Shown here one piece after another: positions 14,030 through 16,474 of a stretch of 16,474 nucleotides of DNA. Position 1 is the stretch's first letter; every line of letters begins with the position of its first letter. This stretch comes from Candidatus Parcubacteria bacterium (lineage in GTDB: Bacteria > Patescibacteriota > Patescibacteriia > CAIXNZ01). A model generated the notes under the pieces. The model ran no database searches. It saw only the letters and a program-made list of their open reading frames with translations, and was not told the DNA's origin. The position numbers and the translations under genes were made by a program. The stretch spans positions 1 through 16,474 of the forward strand of contig JAPLYF010000007.1 in assembly GCA_026395675.1 (NCBI GenBank), read 5' to 3'.

Positions 14030-15199
14030 ATGAACAACACACCCAAACTAAATATCATAATGTTCAACATGTCCAAGTACAGAAACTGGCAAAAGGGAGT
14101 TGTTAACCGCAATTTTCATGTTTTGCATAATTTAGTTAAACGAGACGAAATCAATAAAATTATTGCCGTTGACTTTTTGCCCTTTAATTGGAAAAAGGCC
14201 ATCAAATCATTTATTTTGGACCAAATCTTAAGAGACACCAGAGGCACTGTCATTTTTGGCGATTTAACATCACGCTGCTGGCAGATCTCCAGTAAAATTT
14301 TGGTTTACTCTACTGTTGATTCAGTAATAAATCCTCAAAGAATAATTACAGAATTAAATAAAATTATCTTAAAAGAAAAAATGGCTGATAATTTAATTAT
14401 CTGGAATTATAATCCATTATATATTGATTATTTTAACAATCTAGACCAAAAGCTAAATATTTTTGATGCTGTTGATAATTGGGCTGAACACTCGGGCTAT
14501 GAAAGTTATAAAAATAAATTAGCCAAGAATTATCAAATTATTCAAAATAAATCAGAACTTATTTTTACTGTTTCAGCCAATCTAAAGAACGAATTATTTA
14601 AAAATCAAGCCAATACACACTGGCTGCCCAATGCAGTTGATTTAGAATATTTTCAAAGCGTAACCGAAATTTCCCCCAAATTAAATAAAATTCCCAAGCC
14701 AATTATTGGTTTTCTGGGAATTTTGCAGGACAGAATTGATCTTGAAATTTTATTAACCTTAGCTAAAAATAATCCTGACAAATCAATTGTCTTAGCTGGC
14801 CCAGTTTGGCCAAATTTTCCCAAAAACAAATTACAAGAATTTAAAAATATTTATTTCTTAGGACCTATTTCTTATCAAGAAATTCCAGCGCTATATAATG
14901 GTTTTAATGTTGGCATTATCCCTTACCAAGTTAATGAATTTATTAAATCAACTGATCCCATGAAGTTTTATGAATATCTGGCAGCTGGTTTACCAATTGT
15001 TTCAACTTATGTGCCGGGCATTGAACGCTTTGGCAGTTTAATCAAAGTCGCCAAATCACCCGAAGAATTTAATAATCTTGTTAATAAAGCATTAAATGAG
15101 AAAAGGGGATTGACACAAGAAAAATTAGAAATGTTAAAAAATAACACTTGGAGGCACAGAATAGAGGAAATGCTGGAATTAATTTACGAAAAATTTTAA
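14030..15199 (+). CDS. GT-B glycosyltransferase (GT1/GT4-like)
   Basis: The 389-residue protein has a poorly conserved N-terminal half (KLNIIMFNMSKYRNWQ, then LIIWNYNPLYIDYF and NIFDAVDNWAEHSGY) and a clear nucleotide-sugar-binding half. That half contains FTVSANL, HWLPNAVDLEYF (the N-G/A-VD motif of the group), IIGFLGILQDRIDLEIL and the acceptor-phosphate motif STDPMKFYEYLAAGLPIV (D309 to E315 and beyond). This architecture resembles TuaH-like teichuronic acid and exopolysaccharide transferases. It probably acts in the cytoplasm at the membrane on the same glycan as its neighbours. Donor and acceptor are unknown. No Shine-Dalgarno sequence is present before the ATG, which is 10 bp after the palindromic repeat. 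Confidence 0.85.
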   Translation: MNNTPKLNIIMFNMSKYRNWQKGVVNRNFHVLHNLVKRDEINKIIAVDFLPFNWKKAIKSFILDQILRDTRGTVIFGDLTSRCWQISSKILVYSTVDSVINPQRIITELNKIILKEKMADNLIIWNYNPLYIDYFNNLDQKLNIFDAVDNWAEHSGYESYKNKLAKNYQIIQNKSELIFTVSANLKNELFKNQANTHWLPNAVDLEYFQSVTEISPKLNKIPKPIIGFLGILQDRIDLEILLTLAKNNPDKSIVLAGPVWPNFPKNKLQEFKNIYFLGPISYQEIPALYNGFNVGIIPYQVNEFIKSTDPMKFYEYLAAGLPIVSTYVPGIERFGSLIKVAKSPEEFNNLVNKALNEKRGLTQEKLEMLKNNTWRHRIEEMLELIYEKF

Positions 15200-15208
15200 T
15201 ATCGCGTC

Positions 15209-15238
15209 CGTAGGCAAAACGACGTCGTTTTGCCTACG
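15209..15238. repeat. Perfect 30-bp palindrome (CGTAGGC family), copy 1
   Basis: The arm CGTAGGCAAAACGAC is followed directly by its exact reverse complement, with no spacer. It lies 9 bp after the stop codon of the upstream glycosyltransferase. It shares the outer CGTAGGC with the next element but has different inner bases. Confidence 0.95.
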
Positions 15239-15268
15239 AGGATTAATTTATAAAAATCTTTAATCTCA

Positions 15269-15306
15269 CGCCCGTAGGCGACACAAGCTTGTGTCGCCTA
15301 CGGGCG
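15269..15306. repeat. Perfect 38-bp palindrome (CGTAGGC family), copy 2
   Basis: The arm CGCCCGTAGGCGACACAAG meets its exact reverse complement at AAGCTT (15285-15290). The palindrome ends 11 bp before the ATG at 15318, so in mRNA it would form a very stable hairpin at the ribosome landing site. A GTG at 15291 inside the right arm is in frame with the next gene but is not a likely start. Confidence 0.95.
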
Positions 15307-15317
15307 AAACGAAAATT

Positions 15318-16187
15318 ATGGACATCTCAATCATCATCATTTCCTGGAACGTCAAAGAATTATTAAAAAAGTGTTTGCAATCAATTTATGATAAAACACA
15401 AGGTTTAGAATTTGAAGTTTTTGTGGTTGACAATGCTTCTAAAGATGGATCAGCTTTAATGGTCGCATCTAAATTCACCCGAGTCAATTTAATTGCCTCC
15501 AATGAAAACATGGGCTTTGCCAAAGCAAATAACTTAGCGCTGGAACATGCCCAGGGTAAGTATGTTTTGTTTTTAAACCCAGATACTGAATTAACTGATA
15601 ATAGTTTAAAAGTCATGTTTGATTTAATGGAACAAGATGAAAAAATCGCACTCTCAACCTGCCAACTAATTTATCCTGATAGCACTTTGCAAAAAAATAT
15701 TAAAAATAATCCAGGTCTTTGCGACCAAATTTTAATTCTTCTAAAACTTCATCATCTTTTTCTAAGCAAATGTTTAAACAGATATTTGGCTAAAAATTTT
15801 ATCTATGAAAAAGAACAAGAAGTCAAACAAATCATGGGTGCATTTATGTTTGCCAGAGCAGAAGTAATTAAAGAAATCGGTGGCTTTGATCCAGATTATT
15901 TTATCTGGTGGGAAGATCTGGATTTATGCAAAAGAATTCAGGATCTGGGTCAAAAAATTATTTATACGCCCAAAACAAAAGTCATCCATCATGAGGCCAA
16001 AAGTTTTGAACAGCAAATGTCTTTAGAAAAACAGAAGAGGTTCAATAGGGGAATGGCAATTTATTTTAGAAAACATACAGGATTATTTAGTTATTTAGTC
16101 ATTAAGTTGTTAAGTTGCTTTAGTTTAGGGTTAGCATGGTTTAGTCAAATTTTTAAAATCAAATCTAAAACCCAATCAAAAATTTAA
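15318..16187 (+). CDS. GT2-family glycosyltransferase (rhamnosyltransferase-like)
   Basis: This GT-A enzyme of 289 residues begins MDISIIIISWNVKELLKKCL, the normal family start. An upstream in-frame GTG lies inside a palindromic repeat and was rejected. The motifs are VVDNASKDGS (D38, nucleotide binding), NMGFAKANNLAL and LNPDTE (D89 to E91, the DxD metal site). IMGAFMFARAEVIKEIGGFD follows, and WWEDLDLC with the ED pair at E199-D200, the likely catalytic base. A hydrophobic C-terminal stretch (GLFSYLVIKLLSCFSLGLAW) probably anchors it to the membrane. This layout matches inverting transferases such as WbbL. The real sugar is unknown. It is the last gene of the cluster, and the hairpin at 16194-16220 lies just after its stop. 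Confidence 0.9.
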   Translation: MDISIIIISWNVKELLKKCLQSIYDKTQGLEFEVFVVDNASKDGSALMVASKFTRVNLIASNENMGFAKANNLALEHAQGKYVLFLNPDTELTDNSLKVMFDLMEQDEKIALSTCQLIYPDSTLQKNIKNNPGLCDQILILLKLHHLFLSKCLNRYLAKNFIYEKEQEVKQIMGAFMFARAEVIKEIGGFDPDYFIWWEDLDLCKRIQDLGQKIIYTPKTKVIHHEAKSFEQQMSLEKQKRFNRGMAIYFRKHTGLFSYLVIKLLSCFSLGLAWFSQIFKIKSKTQSKI

Positions 16188-16189
16188 AT

Positions 16190-16220
16190 AAAAAAAACTC
16201 TACACAACGTGTAAAGTTTT
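16190..16220. terminator. Terminator of the minus-strand RNA, also usable by the plus-strand gene
   Basis: AAAACTTTACAC (minus strand, 16220-16209) pairs with GTGTAGAGTTTT (16205-16194) around a 3-base loop, 12 bp with one G-U pair. An eight-T run on the minus strand (16197-16190) follows. On the plus strand the same stem carries one mismatch and is followed by a shorter TTTT. Confidence 0.85.
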
Positions 16221-16384
16221 ATTAGAAATATTTATAATGCAGCCGGGTGAAGCAGCTCTTGGCTTTTACGCCACTCAACGAACTACATAGTGTAGCCCTC
16301 TCAACTGCTTTAAATGCAGCCAAGTGAGAAAAGCGCCTTTATGTGCTTCAACGGACCGCGTAAACCGCAGCCCTCCCAACCGCT
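16190..16384 (-). ncRNA. Candidate structured non-coding RNA of ~195 nt with two-fold pseudosymmetry
   Basis: A promoter at 16390-16418 and a strong terminator at 16190-16220 bracket ~195 nt with no convincing reading frame. The RNA consists of two similar ~75-nt halves (minus 16385-16312 and 16311-16235), each starting AAGC[G/A]GTTG[G/A]GAGGGCT and ending GGCTGCAT. Each half has an 8-bp hairpin whose stem differs in sequence but keeps pairing: GGGCTGCG/CGCGGTCC (16353-16373) and GGGCTACA/TGTAGTTC (16280-16298). The second half also has TGGC-loop-GCCA (16260-16273). The ends of the halves pair with each other: 16383-16375 with 16247-16239 (GCGGTTGGG/CCCGGCTGC), and 16324-16316 with 16308-16300 (CTTGGCTGC/GCAGTTGAG) around a 7-nt AUUUAAA loop. 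I could not match it to tmRNA, RNase P, SRP RNA, 6S RNA or a riboswitch I know. Confidence 0.75.
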
Positions 16385-16389
16385 TTAAT

Positions 16390-16418
16390 ACACTATCATA
16401 TATTTTTAAAAATGTCAA
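16390..16418 (-). promoter_or_regulatory. Promoter of the minus-strand RNA
   Basis: On the minus strand TTGACA (16418-16413) is followed after 17 bp by TAGTGT (16395-16390). The start is expected near 16384, just before the first half of the structured RNA. Confidence 0.7.
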
Positions 16419-16474
16419 CAGATATACTTCAAAAAATATTCCATAAAAATATTTTAAAGCTAATTTTAGCCATT

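Noticed and set aside
15291..15317. GTG start for the GT2 gene at 15291
   Set aside because: It lies in the right arm of a perfect palindrome and adds nine residues unlike the family. The ATG at 15318 gives the standard GT2 N-terminus.
16190..16384. 6S RNA, tmRNA or tandem riboswitch for the minus-strand RNA
   Set aside because: The fold has several side hairpins and no single large central bubble as in 6S. There is no tmRNA tag frame or tRNA-like end. No gene follows its terminator, so it is not a leader.
1..16474. UGA recoding, since none of the genes ends in TGA
   Set aside because: No gene contains an in-frame TGA, and the shortened proteins (MnmA, AlaRS, RpoA) end in TAG or TAA. Avoidance of TGA stops fits AT-rich bias.
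1..16474. CRISPR arrays, tRNA or rRNA genes, phage or transposase genes
   Set aside because: I found no spaced direct repeats, no tRNA or rRNA signatures and no transposase or integrase motifs on either strand.

Overview
The window is AT-rich bacterial DNA. Small gene sizes, mostly Shine-Dalgarno-less starts, a short two-lobe AlaRS, an RpoA without its C-terminal domain and abundant palindromic intergenic elements suggest a member of the Candidate Phyla Radiation (Patescibacteria), probably of the Parcubacteria type. This placement is inferred from gene style and order, not from a marker tree. No in-frame UGA interrupts any gene, so the code is not the UGA-recoded one of Gracilibacteria or Absconditabacteria.

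Layout. Positions 3-632 hold the 3' part of mnmA (tRNA 2-thiouridylase). Positions 750-1922 encode an MFS-type transporter. Positions 2011-4031 carry two separately transcribed genes for exported proteins. These are built from five copies of one short module, and each gene has a strong promoter, a strong ribosome binding site and its own terminator. Positions 4151-5065 (minus strand) encode an orphan protein transcribed divergently from alaS (5182-7152). After alaS comes a promoter-terminator-promoter arrangement, then a translation and transcription operon: infA, rpmJ, rpsM, rpsK, rpsD, rpoA, rplQ and an abnormal rplM::rpsI gene, closed by a terminator near 11250. From 11291 to 16187 lies a surface-polysaccharide cluster: a flippase, two GT-B glycosyltransferases and a GT-A (GT2) glycosyltransferase. 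Facing this cluster at 16190-16384 (minus strand) is a candidate structured non-coding RNA with its own promoter and terminator.

How the parts work together. The middle operon supplies initiation factor 1, 30S and 50S proteins and the RNA polymerase alpha subunit. The last cluster would add sugars to a lipid-linked glycan and flip it across the membrane. The exported modular proteins probably sit at the cell envelope; their role is unknown.

Most unusual points. (1) L13 and S9 are joined in one reading frame, with the end of L13 and the beginning of S9 both missing, as if by an in-frame deletion at an A-run. (2) The ~195-nt RNA is made of two ~75-nt halves whose stems covary and which pair with each other. 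(3) RpoA ends in a lysine-rich tail in place of the alpha-CTD. (4) A palindromic element is translated as the N-terminus of a glycosyltransferase. (5) Several families of palindromic repeats sit directly before start codons.
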